A stretch of DNA of 64,000 nt from Enchytraeus crypticus (GCA_905160935.1 CAJHZI010000533.1:2012001-2076000), one strand, 5' to 3'. Shown: positions 11,684 through 24,394, counted from the stretch's first letter. The notes: generated by a model from the letters alone, not told the origin. Program-made: numbers and translations.

Positions 11684-12767
11684 AGTATTGTAATTAAATT
11701 CATTCACGAAATAAATCATAAAGATTTAGGTATTTACATGTACGTCGCTGCACGATTAATACGTCTTTTATAAGAAGATCTGTCATCTGCCTTTTGATAT
11801 ATCTCTCTCTCTCTCTCTGAAATTAATACTGCAGATTTTTAAATGATCACAACTTTGTTAAGAATCTAGGATTAGCTTAGCATCAGAAGAGCAAAGGGGC
11901 AAAGAACGTAGTACTAGGTTAATAATTAAATTAAGTAATGTATTTCTAAGCTCTATATAATTGAATGTCGGAGCGGGAATTGACAACGAGGGTATTAGAC
12001 AATCAATTGAACTCATAAAATCTACATATTAGGCTCACGTTGAGGTTCCTGTCTGGAAGGTTAATTGTAATCTACACTATTACGAAAGAGAAGTATACGG
12101 TAAAGAAAATATAAATTTTGAAGAAGTTAAAAGTATGAAATATTGAGATGGTAAAGCAATAGCGAATGTATTTCGAGCTATACAATTCTATTCATCATAT
12201 TCAATCTTACCAGTAATCTTAAAGACGATTGTAAATGTCTAATCCCTATGTAGGCCTACCTAATAAAGTCAGTTAAAATATAATTAAGGCAACATAAATC
12301 AACATACAAATTTCGAAAATTCTCATTATAAATGACTGAACACCGTTGTAACCAAATTAAAACAGATTCAGATTAGACAAGTAAGTTGTCTAAAGAACTC
12401 AACAATTTTTATGACATTTTTGCCATTGAATCAAGATTCTGAATTGCATGTTTAGGTATAATAGCTACTTAATCCATAGAGTCTGAATTATCAACCTCAG
12501 AATTAGGCGTACCATTTAATTTTTGGAATTTACTCATTTATTATTAAAAGGCCGCTTTAAATACTGAGTTACAATGTTTAAGGTCACGTAAATAAAAGCA
12601 GGAGCTTACCTGATTTGCAAGTAGAGTCACCTCTTGAACAGTAAAATATATATGCTGCGACTGACCTTCCGATATCTTTTAATTTATTAAATTACAATAG
12701 AGTCTTTAACGATACAAAATCCCTCTATGATAACAGATTCTGCTAAGATTTGGATTCTGCAATTTAA

Positions 12768-12835
12768 TAATAATAATTATATTAATAAAGGTTTAACGTC
12801 AGTTTTCGTCATCCAAGGATGATGTCAGGGACATA
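12768..12835 (-). mobile_element. Family D 3' fragment with (TAA)n tail
   Basis: Reads, in sense, CCCTGACATCATCCTTGGATG, then CGTTAAACC followed by ATT repeats. The same tail occurs near 40.7 and 43.9 kb. Confidence 0.6.
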
Positions 12836-13149
12836 TCATATTCTGCTACATTCTTCAGGGACGAATAAAGAAAATGAAGAAATTGTTTTTAAGCGCCGAT
12901 ATACTAAACTAGATGTCACGGCTGTGTTAACGTGTAGACCTCTAAGATTTTTAGACCTTAATTTACAATTGAATAAGGTAAAGGACTTGCGTTAAGCATG
13001 CAAACCAAATCACTGATCCTAAATTAATTTAATTTAATCCTCTAATTGATGCTAATCTTTTGAATCAATCTTAAATAGTTCTTGTACGATTATTTGAAAT
13101 TACCTTAGATTTTCCTTTCTGATTTTAGCACTAATATCATATTTATATA

Positions 13150-13156
13150 TAAATAA

Positions 13157-13212
<56 letters not shown>

Positions 13213-13440
13213 TATATATATAAACATATACTTGTATATATATAGATATAAATGTATATATATATATATCTATGGAAAATATATAGTGTATATGTATATA
13301 TACTACTTATATGTATACATATATGTATATATAAGATACATACAATATATAAATACAGCCTACAAAAGTTCTAAATTATATGTGTATATATATATATATA
13401 TATACATGTATATATATATATATATACATATATGCCTATA
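13150..13440. repeat. (TA)n and TATG-rich microsatellite
   Basis: Pure TA at first, then TATATG/TACATA mixtures. Confidence 0.93.
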
Positions 13441-15689
13441 TACTCCTGCTATGTCAAATTGTAAGCACAAATTTCTAATCAATATATTATCTCACACTCA
13501 TAATTTTCTAATTCCTTTATTGAACAGTTTGATCAAATCAAAAGCTGTTCCATTTCTTATCTCAATGTAGCCTTTAGCTTGAGATGAATATATTATCTTC
13601 TGAATTCTGAATTTGTAATTCTTGTCTTTTTCAGTTATTACTTAGTGTTCTCTTAAGACACGCGCTGAGAACAATTTATCTAATGTATTCTACACGTATG
13701 TTCACTCCAAATTAGCCGGCGCAGAAACATCATGTGTTGTGTCCTAGTATACAGTACGTAATAATCTACTCTCAAGGTTTTAGTTCAAGATTCGATACAA
13801 AGCTTCCATGTGATGCTTTACTCAGAGCTCAGTGGAATGAGAAAGTTCCATGGCTAGCTCATCATAAGAAGGGCTGCGTATATGTATGATTGATCATTTA
13901 GACATTATTATTTTGCAGTATTAATACTAATTCAACTCGTTTAATAATTTAAAATCTAATTTAACTCATAGTGATGTCTAAGTTCATATAAGCATGGAGC
14001 TACTATCTCTACTCTCTCTCTCTCTCTCTCTCCTCTCTATCTATCTCTCTCTCTCTCTCTCTCCGTCTACCTTTTTATCTCTGTCTCTACGTGTATATCT
14101 TTCCCTTTATATCTCCTTCTCTTTGATTTGCTTTTTTATATTTTGCTTACACCGAATGAATGATAAACCAAAGTAATGTGATAAATCAATTAATATACAC
14201 AAATCTTAATTCCTAAAATATCAAGCACGCATGATCTAAGAATAGAAAGTACTTGAATGTGTTAAAATTGCAAAGCATACAAAAAGTTATTGTGCACGAA
14301 TTAAGCATTTATATGTACACACACATACACAAGCGTTTTATAGGAAATTAAGTTAAACTTAGAGTGCACGTATGACTTAGAATATATTTTAGGATACACT
14401 TAATCTTACACTTGCATTTTATGCTTACACTTTCACACGTACTTACACGTAATACTCGCTCAAAGCTTAGTGGTACATTTATCGGCTATGCATCTAATTG
14501 AATTCACTATTTAAATATACTTGCATATTTATCAAATGACATATATTTTGATGAACATACATTCTCAATTATTTCCAATATTCACAGTCGTTATCTTGGC
14601 GCTTCAAGTCATTAGCCATAAGCTTTCATTAGAATCTTTCATTTGACGAGCACAAAAAGAGCAAAGACGTCTTATTCAGGCCAATTGTAATTACACAGTC
14701 TAGCGAAGCATCAAGAAATAAATTTCATTGTTTATTATCGATTAATCCTACAGTTCTTGCGTCAATATTTCTTTAATTTGTCAAAGAAATGAAGATTGTT
14801 CGCAATGTATCCCTCAATTAAACCGGTATCTCAATAGTGTTCTGCCATTTGGCAGGTCCAGATATTTATTCACACTCAAAGCCTTCTATCGGGTATTCCA
14901 TAAACAGCAATCCATCAATCAAAAAGTTAATCACTCCAAAAAGGCTATTCCTTGCTCACTCCCAATGTAGCTAAGAACTCTGGAAAATATGGCTAATGCA
15001 TTTTACGATTGGTCGGTTGGTTGAACGGTAGACCGGGCACAACGTGGGAAGGAACCGGCGAATGGGTTACTTAAGTGAAATTAGGATTAGAAACGCGCAA
15101 CATCAACAACGTCATGATCATAACATTACTTCAGAATCTCGTTATCATGTCCAGAATTTAGGTATTAAACCAGCCTAACAAATATTTTATGAGTTTATTT
15201 ACTTTCTTCTGTATATATTTATTTCTGGCTATTTTTATTTATCAAATAATACATCATTCACATGGCCTACATTTGGAATTTAGCAAAGAAAGCGTAATAT
15301 AAAATAATGAATTGATTGAATAGTGCTGATCTATCCCCATCCTGAAGACATTCTACAAATCTGAATCAACTCCACAGGTCAGCGAATCTCAACCGTGACG
15401 CCGCCATTCTTTCTGTTTGTACAGAACCGGCGCTAAACGTATCGTTTTGTAAATATATAAATTAAAGCCCAATTGCATATCATCCATAATTCACAGGTTT
15501 CTTACTGTATAGTTAACACGCGTGTTCATTTGTTCTATCGTCTGTACATAGGAATATGTGTGAGTGGATACAACAGTGGATACGAAAAGTGGATACTGGC
15601 CCTGACATCTCCTTGGGGTGATAAAATGATGTTAAATCTTCTTGTTATTGTGTTATGATGTACAGTTGTACACTGTACTCGTCAGTATA

Positions 15690-15862
15690 TGTGTACCCGT
15701 CAGTGCATGTGTACCCGTCAGTGCATGTGTACCCGTCAGTACATGCGTACTTGTCAAAGTACATGCGTACTTGTCAAAGTACATGCGTACTTGTCAAAGT
15801 ACATGCGTACTTGTCAAAGTACATGCGTACTTGTCAAAGTACATGCGTACTTGTCAAAGTAC
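15690..15862 (+). repeat. Two-phase 18/20-bp minisatellite
   Basis: Three 18-bp units (GTGTACCCGTCAGTGCAT) pass into six identical 20-bp units (ACATGCGTACTTGTCAAAGT), apparently related by small changes. Confidence 0.9.
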
Positions 15863-15924
15863 AATTTGTACTCGGATGTGCGCGTATTTGGTTAATTGTG
15901 AAACAATTGTGCATCATTATCCAT

Positions 15925-16075
15925 TATTTATCATCACTATTCTTTATCATCATTATCCTTTATCATCATTATCCTTTATCATCATTATCCTTTATCATCA
16001 TTATCCTTTATCATCATTATCCTTTATCATCATTATCCTATATCATCAATATCCTTCATCATCATTATCCTTTGT
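15925..16075 (+). repeat. 15-bp minisatellite
   Basis: About ten units of TCATCATTATCCTTT, only 60 bases after the previous array. Confidence 0.9.
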
Positions 16076-16794
16076 GTGCATCTATACATAATACTCGATG
16101 ATTCATGTGTGTCCAAATATAAAATGAACCTACACTTCGTGTGTATCAGATTGTAAACTTTTCTTTAAAAAATTGTGACACAGTGGTAGATATATTTCTA
16201 AATTCAGACTATGCTGTGGTTATTCAAGAGGAATCTCGTTTTTGCAATACGTCGCGTATCAACTGTTCGCTTGAAACAGTCGCCCTTGGCAACAGATTCT
16301 AAATGAGTAGAGTTTACGTGCTAAGGAAGCAATGATTTAGTACCAATTTTCGGACATTTACAGAATTTCTCAATTTCATTAAATCTAAATTGAGATGGTT
16401 GAGAAAATTTAATTCTGATTTTAAATCACAGATGTCATTATATTGTTAAATCTTTCTTAGGTCGATGTCTCTTTTCAGAACGTTTCTTCCATTTAATTTT
16501 CAAAAATTATTTATTTTTCAGAATTTAACAGAAAAAAATTTCGACGTCGAGTGATTGTTGAAACAGAAGCCTAATTTGATGCGTATTAAACTTGAATAAA
16601 AACTGCATACAACTTTTCATTGCAACTAAGTTCGAATATTTAGATTTTTGAAATTACATGTAGATGCACATTCACATCTTTAGATTTTTCACATCTCAAA
16701 GATCTACGTTGTTTGGTTGAAGTTCCAATCAATGATATCAAACATTGCACAAGTGTACAAAAGTGTGTTTAACCAATTAAGCCCATAAAACCCA

Positions 16795-16866
16795 TGTTGC
16801 AATGTAGTCTCGAACTCGTGGTCACTCATTCAAGAGGCGAGCACTCTAACACTGGGCCACAAGACG
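16795..16866 (-). mobile_element. tRNA-like pseudogene or SINE head
   Basis: On the minus strand: GTGGCCCAGTGTTAGAGTG (D-arm/box A like), CTCGCCTCTTGAATGAG (anticodon arm) and GAGTTCGAGAC (T-arm/box B like). The acceptor stem does not pair well, so a functional tRNA gene is unlikely. Confidence 0.5.
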
Positions 16867-17361
16867 TTCCCACTTTGTGAAATGTTCTCAATTTTTGACA
16901 AATTATCAATATTTCAAAATTATCGTGATTGTTTATTTGATATTTAAGCGCTCAAAAGTCTATTAAAATATTCTATGGGGTATTGGTTAATTGAATAACA
17001 GCTTGTCTACACATAGACCTTCTACACTGCAGACTCTTTTGATGTATGATTATTTTATGTATGATGTATGATGTATAAGTAATTTTATTTATTGCTATTA
17101 TGATAACGATAGTTAAATTAAAGTGTCTTATGGCTGATTTTATGACATCCCAATAGAGAGCTAGAGACGGATAATCACTTAAACCATTTATTAATTATCA
17201 CTAAATTATCAATATTAATATTAATAGTATAATAATTTTATATTTATTTTATTAACACAATTTGAGTCGCTTACGCCCACTTATTTACCGGCCGACTAAT
17301 TTTGGGATCTAAAAATCCACTGGTTAAAATTTAAACGCTCTACAGCCTAGTGAAGCATGTG

Positions 17362-17392
17362 TAGAGTATAACTATTGATTAGTTATACTCTA
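17362..17392. repeat. Perfect inverted repeat, 13-bp arms
   Basis: TAGAGTATAACTA, 5-base loop, TAGTTATACTCTA. Confidence 0.9.
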
Positions 17393-17395
17393 TGA

Positions 17396-17442
17396 GTTGA
17401 TTATTTCCGAATATAACTGTGTTATATTCGGAAATAATCAAC
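17396..17442. repeat. Perfect inverted repeat, 22-bp arms, 3-base loop
   Basis: Arms begin GTTGATTATTTCCGAATATA and close on TGT. Only 3 bases from the preceding hairpin. Confidence 0.93.
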
Positions 17443-17912
17443 ACATGAATGCGATTCTAATTTGCTAGTCGAAACTAAGACGAGCAAAGTCTATATCTTT
17501 GCAGTCTGGTCGACAGTCAGTCACCTAATTGTAGAATAAGTGAAAAGTTCCAGGTTAAAGAATCCTGAGGCGTCGCTTACTCCGCACAACAGCATACTCT
17601 ACACATTTGTCAATTATAGTGAATAACCGCGACCCTGAAACAAATTACGGGAGAATTGAAAACATGGGCCCGTCGAGACATCGCCTAGGCCCCTCCTCAC
17701 TGAGATATTGTCGAAAACCTCTCCGTTGACCAGATATAGAACTTTTTCAACAAAAATAGCACGGGTTAGACTGCCATATACGCCCCATTGTCATTTTAAA
17801 TAGTAACTATAATCTTAAGCCAATAGCTAAAATCTCAATAAGAATTTTAAGTGAAGCCTATAGTAACTTGTCTGAAAAAATTTCTCATTTCTTAACCAAA
17901 CAGCATTTCCAC

Positions 17913-18158
17913 AGCAAAGATTTAAGCAGAACTTTTGCTCATTAAGCAAAGATTTAAGCAGAAATTTTGCTCATTAAGCAAAGAGTAAGCAGAAATTTTG
18001 CTCATTAAGCAAAGAGTAAGCAGAAATTTTGCTCATTAAGCAAAGAGTAAGCAGAAATTTTGCTCATTAAGCAAAGATTAAGCAGAAATTTTGCTCATTA
18101 AGCAAAGATTAAGCAGAAATTTTGCTCATTAAGCAAAGATTAAGCAGAAATTTTGCTT
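17913..18158 (+). repeat. 29-32-bp minisatellite
   Basis: Eight units of AGCAGAAATTTTGCTCATTA-AGCAAAGAT. Each unit has AGCAGAAATTTTGCT, itself an imperfect inverted repeat. Confidence 0.9.
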
Positions 18159-18654
18159 AAAGAATTTGTCACATAAATACCTTATAGCCCTGCTCATCTT
18201 AAAATCATGGTCAAAGACCAAACATCATTAGGGCTTCCCATAAGATCGCCCAAGCTTAACATCGGTGTCTAAGACCAATCATAGGGGTTTTCCTTAAGAC
18301 TAAACACACATGACACATAAATGTATAACATATTGCCACCTGACAAGGAAATTATAAAGCATATTCAATGATCATTTTAGGACTATATCAAAAGTCAGAT
18401 TGTGATATTAAGATGAGATTGTGCCGGATATTCAGAAATAGATGATTAAATATTTATTACCCGTGTACTAAGAAGCGCGTAAGATGAAGCGTATGAAGAA
18501 AACGAGAAGCTGTCTCAGTAGCAATACTTCTTCCAAGTTTTGCATGTTGGCAATATTGTGCTTTTGACGTAATCAATTAGTTGATCAGGGATAGCTATAA
18601 ATTAAAAGCTAAAGCAGGCAATGACTCTGAATTTGTACCGTGGATCGACATCAC

Positions 18655-18787
18655 ATTGGCTGCAGCTTACGTCGATGTCGGTAATACATCCGGTTTTGGA
18701 TCAGTATTTCCGGGGTTCAAATCCTGGGGTCGTCCCTCATTGGTATCGATTTTGTAGAGATGAAACTGACGTTAACATCGGCTTCAC
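18655..18787 (+). mobile_element. SINE-A copy 4, diverged
   Basis: Box B GGGGTTCAAATCC is intact and box A is altered (TTACGTCGATGTCGG). The body is partly recognisable and ends AACTGACGTTAACATCGGCTT. Confidence 0.7.
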
Positions 18788-18890
18788 AGCACTGCAATTT
18801 CTGTCAAATGACTGAAAATTAGGCAGAGATAGATAAAAATATTATAAAAGCGAGCGACAGAGAGTGAGATAGATATTAAGAGATAGTAAC

Positions 18891-18921
<31 letters not shown>

Positions 18922-19158
18922 TAACAGAAGTCCGGCACTCACATATGGTCAGTCTAATCATTTCTGATCGGTTGATAATAAACTGGCCGTTGACTTGTGG
19001 AATACAAATTACTATCAGAATACTTTATATTCTTCAGCCATTGATCATCACCAAGCAATTCCGACGATGAGTAAAAATAAACACAAATTGCAATTGAATA
19101 TATAAAGAACGAGTTCGCAGTTAACGACTACAATTAATTGTTGAAAGTGTTGCCACCT

Positions 19159-19279
19159 ACACGTATAAGAGGCTATCTGAAACTGCTGTCTATTGAATGT
19201 CTCAATAGCGCAAAGGTTAACACGTATAAGAGGCTATCTGAAACTGCTGTCTATTGAATGTCTCAATAGCGCAAAGGTT
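19159..19279 (+). repeat. Perfect 61-bp direct duplication
   Basis: ACACGTATAAGAGGCTATCT... to GCGCAAAGGTT occurs twice with no visible mismatch, directly before SINE-C copy 1. Confidence 0.9.
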
Positions 19280-19289
19280 GGAGGGGTAG

Positions 19290-19495
19290 ATAACGTCTTG
19301 AAGATTTAAATGACAGAACCTGAGGTGAATTAAACTCTCGTGGGTTCGACTCCGGGCCGTGCTGATCTGAGAGTAAAATCTCGGACAATCACTGTACTGA
19401 CTACATGGAAAGTGGACAAAATTGCCTAACGTATTCAGCATGTGATATTAATAATGATAGATATCAACGTAGTTGATCATTTCACAATAATGTGT
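19290..19495 (+). mobile_element. SINE-C copy 1 (tRNA-like B box)
   Basis: Shares about 190 bases with the copy near 26.7 kb: GACAGAACCTGAGGTGAATT, box B GGGTTCGACTCC, GCTGATCTGAGAGTAAAATC, and the end TAGTTGATCATTTCACAATA. No good A box is visible. Confidence 0.7.
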
Positions 19496-19979
19496 GTTAT
19501 TATTGTTATTATTATTATTTTTTTTTTAATTTAAAATTTTTTTTATTACCCCGGTATAAAGAACCTGGGGTTTGATAAAAACGATTCAAGCAATACGTGC
19601 TGAATCGCCGCCCGGCTACTCGAGGTCATCAATCGGCTTAAAAGAATTGTTGAAGCAGACTGCATGAAATCTTTGCAAAGTCATGGAAAGCCTTTGCCAA
19701 AGAAAAGATGTCTCTCGCATATCGCCGGTTTGCTCTGTAAATTATTATTTGCTTATTATTTATACTTATTTACTTATTATTATTATCATAGAATCAGAAT
19801 TATTCTCAGGCATTATTAATTTAACGTCCTTTGTGCAGTAGAATACCTTATTCAGCTGTAACTTTAGAAAGCTTTACATGTGTATTCTAAGCACAGTAAT
19901 ACGCCAACAGCATCATTACTGTAAGTTTATCTAGTAAAATAATAATAACAACAATAACAATAACATCAATAATAATTGT

Positions 19980-20010
<31 letters not shown>

Positions 20011-20255
20011 GCATTAACAATAGTACAGGTTTAGCTTCCCTTTCTCTTTTCATCGATAATTACAATGGAAATCAGTGAACATGTAAAATGAAAAAGTTAC
20101 CAAAACCCTGAAAGGTTTTATAAGGCTGCCTGTGATATTTCTCAAATAGAGAGATCATAAAAGTAAAAAGAAACCAATCGTCAAGTAATTACTTTTCAAA
20201 TCTAGAACGACGCAGAATTTTGACTGTAACGCTTTACTGCGTGATATGTAAGAGA
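19496..20255. other. No gene seen; ATT/AAT microsatellites
   Basis: Short TTA, poly-T and AAT runs. Confidence 0.5.
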
Positions 20256-20256
20256 C

Positions 20257-20314
<58 letters not shown>

Positions 20315-20665
20315 ATCTCTCTTAGCGCACTGGCTACTGGCTGATCCATGGTAAATAATGTCTCCACTCTTCCCTGTCTTCCGTTTACCTCTTCGTGTCC
20401 ACATATGAGTGGATCTATAAGTCATCTAATATTTCTAATCTCGGTCTGTCTCTGTTTCTCTCTCCTTCAATTCTACCTTCTATGACCTTCTTTAGTAAAC
20501 TATCTCCCTTAGAATGTGTCCTATCCAATTCTTCTTCCTATTTCTTATAGCTTTTTCAACTATCTATCTGTACCCATTCTCTCAAGATTTCATTTTTAAC
20601 TTTTATAGTCCAGCCTATCTTTATAGTATTCTCCATATCCACATTTCCAATGCTTCTAGTTTCCT
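20256..20665 (-). pseudogene. 3' end of a LINE reverse-transcriptase ORF with (GA)n tail, decayed
   Basis: On the minus strand the frames read RKLEALEMWIWR, NRKKNWIGHIL, then after a one-base frameshift GDSLLKKVIEGRIEGERNRD, RPRLEILDDL and EDREEWRHYLPW. These are the usual C-terminal motifs of non-LTR retrotransposon polymerases. In-frame stops and a frameshift show it is dead. It ends at a (GA)n tract (about 20261-20322). Confidence 0.85.
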
Positions 20666-20825
20666 GATATCTGATATCTTCCTTTTAATTAAACTAAAGC
20701 TAATTAAAACTGTTGAAACTTGTTTTTGCATTTTTTCCTTTATGTTTACATGTTTATACAAAAATATTTTTATATGTTTATATTGTTTATATGTTTCTTG
20801 GATTAATTATGTTTGTATGTTTTTC

Positions 20826-20915
20826 CTCTCTCCCCTCCGTCTCTTTGTGCACTGCCCACTAGCAAGTCCATGGAATATGAAGCCGCCGCTTTTCTCTGTC
20901 TTCCGTTACTTTTTC
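20826..20915 (-). mobile_element. Second LINE-E 3' end fragment
   Basis: GGAAGACAGAGAAAAGCGG, CCATGGACTTGCTAGTGGGC and AGTGCACAAAGAG followed by GA-rich sequence: the same 3' end, 160 bases upstream of the larger fragment. Confidence 0.65.
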
Positions 20916-21059
20916 TATTCTATATTAGAGACTCAATGTCCGGGACACTGACGAATTGACAAATTTTTAACTGCACATGTAGTATGAGGCGAATAAGCAG
21001 GAATTGAGTGAGGAAACGGAATACTACCTCAGAAGCCATATATTCCCCAAGCCATAGGC

Positions 21060-21240
21060 TACATAAAGTGTGGATAAGGCACTACCTTTTGAGAGGATTA
21101 ATTTGTTAATCTATGTAGTGACACTGAAAAGGAGCACGAAAGCAACTTGAGTATGAATGCTTGTACGTACCTTGGATCTACCACTCGTCAGAACTCTAGA
21201 GAGAGAGAGAGAAAGAGAGATAGAGAGAGAGAGAGAAAAC
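21060..21240 (-). mobile_element. Family F repeat with (GA/CT)n edge
   Basis: In the other orientation it shares with 42.4 and 44.4 kb a CT-rich edge, GGTACATACTCATACTCAAG-like sequence and TGCCTTATCCACACTTTATG. No coding sequence. Confidence 0.5.
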
Positions 21241-21984
21241 TGTTGAATTAAACAAAGTTACACTAGAATAGTCTAACTAGCAGTTCATTGCTTACGAAAA
21301 CAAAGCAGTTGATAACGTGAAGTCAATTCGCTTAAATTGTTTAAATTTATTAATACATATCGAGAAAGGAGCGGAAAAAATGAACCTTCTCAGATCTTCA
21401 AAAAATTACCAGCTTTCCATTAGAAAATTACGATATGATTCTTGTTGCAGAATGCAGGTAAAAACATTACAAACTTGTCTGACAATGATGAAATGAATTC
21501 TAGAAAGGTTAATCTAAATATGTGATAGATGCTTCCGCGTTATATCTAAGACAATAGAAAGTAAGGAAAATGACATAGAAAGAGAACTCATGAAGTTAAT
21601 TAATACATTTTATATAAAATAAAAATAACAACAATTAATAAATAGAATGACGTTGAACACACAATCTCTAAGAAGTCAAGAACGAATGTTGTTTTGTGTG
21701 GACATGCTACCATCTTACGAACGATCATCTACCATCTACCATCGTTCGAGAACGCATCAGAATTTTTAAGAACCATTTGTCGATTCATTACGATATCCGG
21801 AATAAAAATTCACCACTAAACATTACCGTTTTCAATTTTTGAGTCCGCGGATACCAATTGTCTATCCTGACTGTGCTTTGATCTATCTGTCTTCGGATCT
21901 GCACCTTTGGGTTCATGAGATGGGTATGTAGCTCAGATTTCTTCATCTGCCCAGGGCGGCTGAATTTGTACCGTGATGTCATAC

Positions 21985-22056
21985 AAATTTGATTTTACCC
22001 ATTTAGAGGTAGGGGTAGCTGGGCCCCATACCATTTAAATGGGTAAAATCAAATTT
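21985..22056. repeat. Perfect inverted repeat, 21-bp arms, 30-base spacer
   Basis: AAATTTGATTTTACCCATTT-A and its reverse complement flank a GC-rich spacer containing GGGGTAGCTGGGCCCC. Confidence 0.9.
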
Positions 22057-22769
22057 TATGCTATAACGGCACAATTAAACGCTTGCATAGCAAGCATTAG
22101 TTCACAAAATTGCCATCACAATAATGTTTGCAAAACTTGTGATACAAGCAAATATTTTAATATTTTCTAACCACCCCAGTTACACGTCACTCCCCACCCG
22201 CTCCCCATTCGTTACAGTCTGATTACAAACCGATATCAAATAGCTATTTTCAGAGAATAGAACATAGAATAATTTCAGAGAAAAGAACATAGAATAGGTA
22301 ATAGAACATAGAATAGCTATTTTCAGAGAATAAAACAATAAGAACAGCAGTATTTCGAATTTCCGCGACCCATATACCATGTAAAAAATGAGCTATCAGT
22401 CTCTATTGAGGCTCCTATTACGTTCTGTAACTTATACCCAAACAATGCCTCCTGAAATCCTACAAGAGTACGTCAGCAACTCTAGGTAGACCAAGCGGTA
22501 ACAGAGTAACAGATAGACAGGATTCCAACAATAGCTTGTTTTTATTTGCATTTCAGAGAATTTTTAATTTGAATTGATAGCAAAGCTTGGTAGCTTTGCT
22601 CAATTTCAGTTGTTTTACAATTACTCAGAAACACATTTTTCTAGGAAAAAGTATTATAAGTATAAATTATTTAGCGCTCAGAAATTAAATAATACTACTA
22701 CTGTAGATACTAGTGCTCGATACTAGTACTAGTATTGTTTATTACTCAGAAACACTTTTTCTAAGAAAA

Positions 22770-22895
22770 ATTATTATTATTATTAGTATTATTATTAGTG
22801 TATTAGTGTATTATTAGTGTATTAGTGTATTATTATTAGTATTACTATTATTATTATTATTATTATTATTTATTATTAATTATTATAAATTTCCT
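22770..22895. repeat. (ATT)n microsatellite
   Basis: TTA/ATT with AGTGTATT interruptions. Confidence 0.88.
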
Positions 22896-23154
22896 GTTTA
22901 TTATCTAGGTTAATTATTACCTTAAATTTTAACGTTATCTGATCAGTCGACCTTTATATTCTGCAGACAGCTTCATATCTCAAGATGTGGATTCCAACCG
23001 GAAACATTTATCAGAAGGTAATGTGACGATTGGCTGAGAAGAATAATAGGTGCGGGTTTCAACTTTCGAAGTGATGTGATCCTTGTTTTGTTCTCTTTGT
23101 GACAACTTTTCGAAATTGAATTTCTCCTGTGTGGCACGCCACTGCAAAGGGTAA

Positions 23155-23291
23155 AAAGCTAAAAACTAATGTTAACGTCAGTTTCCTCACTCGAAAGCGA
23201 TGTCAGTCAGTGACGAGCGAGCCCAGGATTTAAACCTCGAACATAATAATCCGCGGTCGAATATCTTGCCGGCATTGTACTGGCTTCAGCC
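23155..23291 (-). mobile_element. SINE-A copy 5
   Basis: Body intact with a 4-base CAGT duplication (GTCAGTCAGTGACG). Box B is mutated to GGTTTAAATCC. Confidence 0.8.
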
Positions 23292-23349
23292 AAAATAACT
23301 AATAACTATGTTCGTTCTAAAAATTATGTTCTTTAATTTCTCGTATCGT

Positions 23350-23640
23350 AAGATACAGAGGGGTTATAGTTGATGAAAACTTTGACTACAAGTCTCACGT
23401 CTCTTCGGAACCAATAAAGGATGTCCACAAATTCTCTTGCAGGTATTGTTTGCAAGTCCTCTGGACTTCAATCTTACGCGCGTTCTCGGATTCGCAATCT
23501 TCACTGGCTCCCTGTGAATCTACGCATAAAGTATAAAATAGATCTGCTTCTTTAATTATACGCTTTGGTAAGCATCCCAAACTTATCTGAACTCCTTCGT
23601 TTCTATCATTCTCTGCATGAGCCTCTTCCCAAAATTCTAT
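23350..23640 (+). pseudogene. Decayed LINE reverse-transcriptase fragment
   Basis: Pieces in shifting frames read VIVDENFDYKSHV, then LHWLPVNLRIKYKIDLLL and NLSELLRFYHS. They correspond to the DENL..SH, HWLPV..RI.YK and YLSELL blocks near the end of LINE polymerases. Frameshifts and stops are present. Confidence 0.65.
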
Positions 23641-23664
23641 GTTCCAAAAATTGTCACAGCATTA

Positions 23665-23737
23665 CAGCTAAAAAAGCTTATATTAACGTCTGTTTTTCAT
23701 ACGAAAGCGATGTCAGTGACGGGCGAGCCCAGGATTA
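23665..23737 (-). mobile_element. SINE-A copy 6, 5'-truncated
   Basis: Only the 3' body is present, ending at CCCAGGATT where the box B should follow. It lies just after a decayed LINE fragment. Confidence 0.75.
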
Positions 23738-24227
23738 GGCAGATGTCCTTCTTTTTCTCTTTTTCTAAGCGTTTTGTTTGCATAATAGAATACCTCGAAG
23801 TATAAATTATCTTTTAACTAAAATGAGGTAGTCACAAAAATGATACCTTTGAAAGTCCCAGTATACGATAACTTACATAAAGATATATACATGTACATGT
23901 ATATTCACTTTTGTGAATCGTGGCATCAATGCTTGCCAAATAAATAATCCGTCGCAATAGGACTAATGTAAGATATCAAACAGATAAAGAAGATGCGTTA
24001 ATATAAAACAGTGAAATCATTTCAGCTTCAATACCTAGCACTAGGCAAACAGTCTTCCTAAGCTTCGCGTTGTTTGTTTAGAAACGTTGCTAGCAGATTT
24101 GCTCTGGTAGGATTGCATTATTCCATCTATGTAAAATCGACGTAGAAAATCAACAGTGTAGAAGTAGAATAATCCATATTTCGTTCATAAAATCAAATCA
24201 TTAATAGTAGAGAAGAAAGCAATACAT

Positions 24228-24335
24228 GTTATATATATATATATACATGTATATATGTATATATACAGTATATATGAAATATATATTTATATATGTATAT
24301 ATATGTATATAATGTATATATATGTATATATGTAT
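24228..24335. repeat. TA/TATG microsatellite
   Basis: ATATATATGTATA mixtures. Confidence 0.9.
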
Positions 24336-24394
24336 ACAGTAAATATTGGGTAAACAGGAGAGTTTTCTCAGGGAATGACGCCCCTGCCCAGTAG

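Larger units (their letters stand above)
11684..17361. other. Gene-free span with the repeats listed separately
   Basis: Outside the listed arrays and fragments, AT-rich sequence with no supported exon. A (CT)n at about 14003-14066. Confidence 0.5.
21241..23154. other. No gene seen
   Basis: Contains the 21-bp-arm inverted repeat, a local AGAGAATAGAACATAGAATA repeat near 22250-22340 and the ATT array. Confidence 0.5.

Noticed and set aside
17913..18158. Regular ~30-base repeats resembling a CRISPR array
   Set aside because: Units are contiguous with no unique spacers, and the genes around are eukaryotic.
20514..20951. 145-codon + frame, hydrophobic
   Set aside because: It is antisense to recognisable LINE polymerase sequence on the minus strand.
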